Shown here one piece after another: positions 33,565 to 33,806 of a stretch of 33,806 nucleotides of DNA. Under the pieces are notes generated by a model. The model made no database searches. It was not told the DNA's origin and was given only the letters and a program-made list of their open reading frames with translations. The position numbers and the translations under genes are program-made. The stretch comes from Deltaproteobacteria bacterium (GTDB lineage: Bacteria; Desulfobacterota; Desulfuromonadia; Geobacterales; Geobacteraceae), in the NCBI GenBank assembly GCA_021848385.1, contig JAJZUQ010000035.1, positions 1 to 33,806 of the forward strand. The letters are read 5' to 3'. Position 1 is the first letter of the stretch. Every line of letters begins with the position of its first letter.

Positions 33565-33806
33565 ATGTCCAAGTGTCCCTGCGGCTCGAACCTTTTCTTT
33601 GCCGACTGCTGTGAACCTGTCATCAAGGGGAAACAGCCGGCCCAGACCGCCGAACAGCTCATGCGCTCCCGTTACAGCGCCTATGTGACGGTCGATACCG
33701 ATTATATCTTCGAGACCACCCACCCCAAGCATCGCGAGGGATATGACCACGAGGGAACCCGGGAGTGGGCGGAGAGTGCGGAGTGGGAGAAGCTGGAAGA
33801 TCGGAA
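33565..33806 (+). CDS. YchJ-like protein with SEC-C zinc motif (partial, runs off window)
   Basis: The first 80 residues begin MSKCPCGSNLFFADCCEP, a SEC-C-type zinc-binding motif (C4, C6, C15, C16), then AEQLMRSRYSAYVTVDTDYIFETTHP, which is the NTF2-like YchJ core. This is the UPF0225/YchJ family, of unknown function. The ATG follows AAGGAG by 8 bases. The frame is open to the last base, so the C-terminus lies outside the window. Confidence 0.9.
   Translation, partial: MSKCPCGSNLFFADCCEPVIKGKQPAQTAEQLMRSRYSAYVTVDTDYIFETTHPKHREGYDHEGTREWAESAEWEKLEDR

Noticed and set aside
1..33806. CRISPR array or Cas genes
   Set aside because: No regularly spaced direct repeats and no Cas motifs were seen in the window.

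Overview
This window looks like chromosomal DNA from a Geobacter-like bacterium (Desulfuromonadota). That placement is an inference. It rests on the high-GC core genes, the run nrdR-ribD-ribE-ribBA-ribH-nusB, the Cache-type sensor kinase, a selenocysteine tRNA, and many palindromic intergenic repeats. No search could be run, so family calls come from motifs read in the translations.

Layout. Positions 1-500 are AT-rich and hold one unknown membrane protein. Positions 0.5-5.9 kb carry a membrane-anchored glutaredoxin with a zinc ribbon, a P2-type (Ca2+-like) P-type ATPase and a CstA-family transporter. Positions 5.9-16.9 kb look like an accessory region: small orphan ORFs, a SLOG/'molybdenum carrier' protein overlapping a MucR-type regulator with a histone-like tail, a TetR-AEC transporter pair, and four consecutive damaged genes at 9.5-10.9 kb (WYL tail, HU/IHF tail, frameshifted SRAP, frameshifted flavin reductase remnant). 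A radical SAM protein, an OsmC protein and a three-gene M20 amidohydrolase-MFS-TRIC operon follow. The region ends in a truncated tyrosine integrase pointing away from the 3' end of tRNA-Sec (selC, anticodon UCA, 16957-17054), which suggests a decayed island at selC.

Positions 17.1-23.8 kb carry a Cache/PAS histidine kinase and an RNA-repair neighbourhood: archease, a BioD-like/DRTGG ATPase, RtcB RNA ligase, an HD-domain protein and, divergently, a short GGQ release-factor-like protein. Positions 23.8-28.9 kb form a plus-strand housekeeping cluster: dCMP deaminase, NrdR, riboflavin synthesis and NusB. Positions 29.1-33 kb hold homoserine dehydrogenase, a HAD phosphatase and threonine synthase. 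A YchJ-like SEC-C protein runs off the right edge.

How the genes may work together. RtcB and archease are a known ligase/activator pair. Their neighbours (HD hydrolase, GGQ protein, DRTGG ATPase) suggest a locus linking RNA-end repair to ribosome rescue; this is the most interesting functional hypothesis here. Hom and ThrC supply threonine. RibD, RibE, RibBA and RibH cover almost all of riboflavin synthesis. Intergenic regions hold several unrelated palindromic repeats; three are bounded by inverted repeats spanning a near-constant 116-118 bp.
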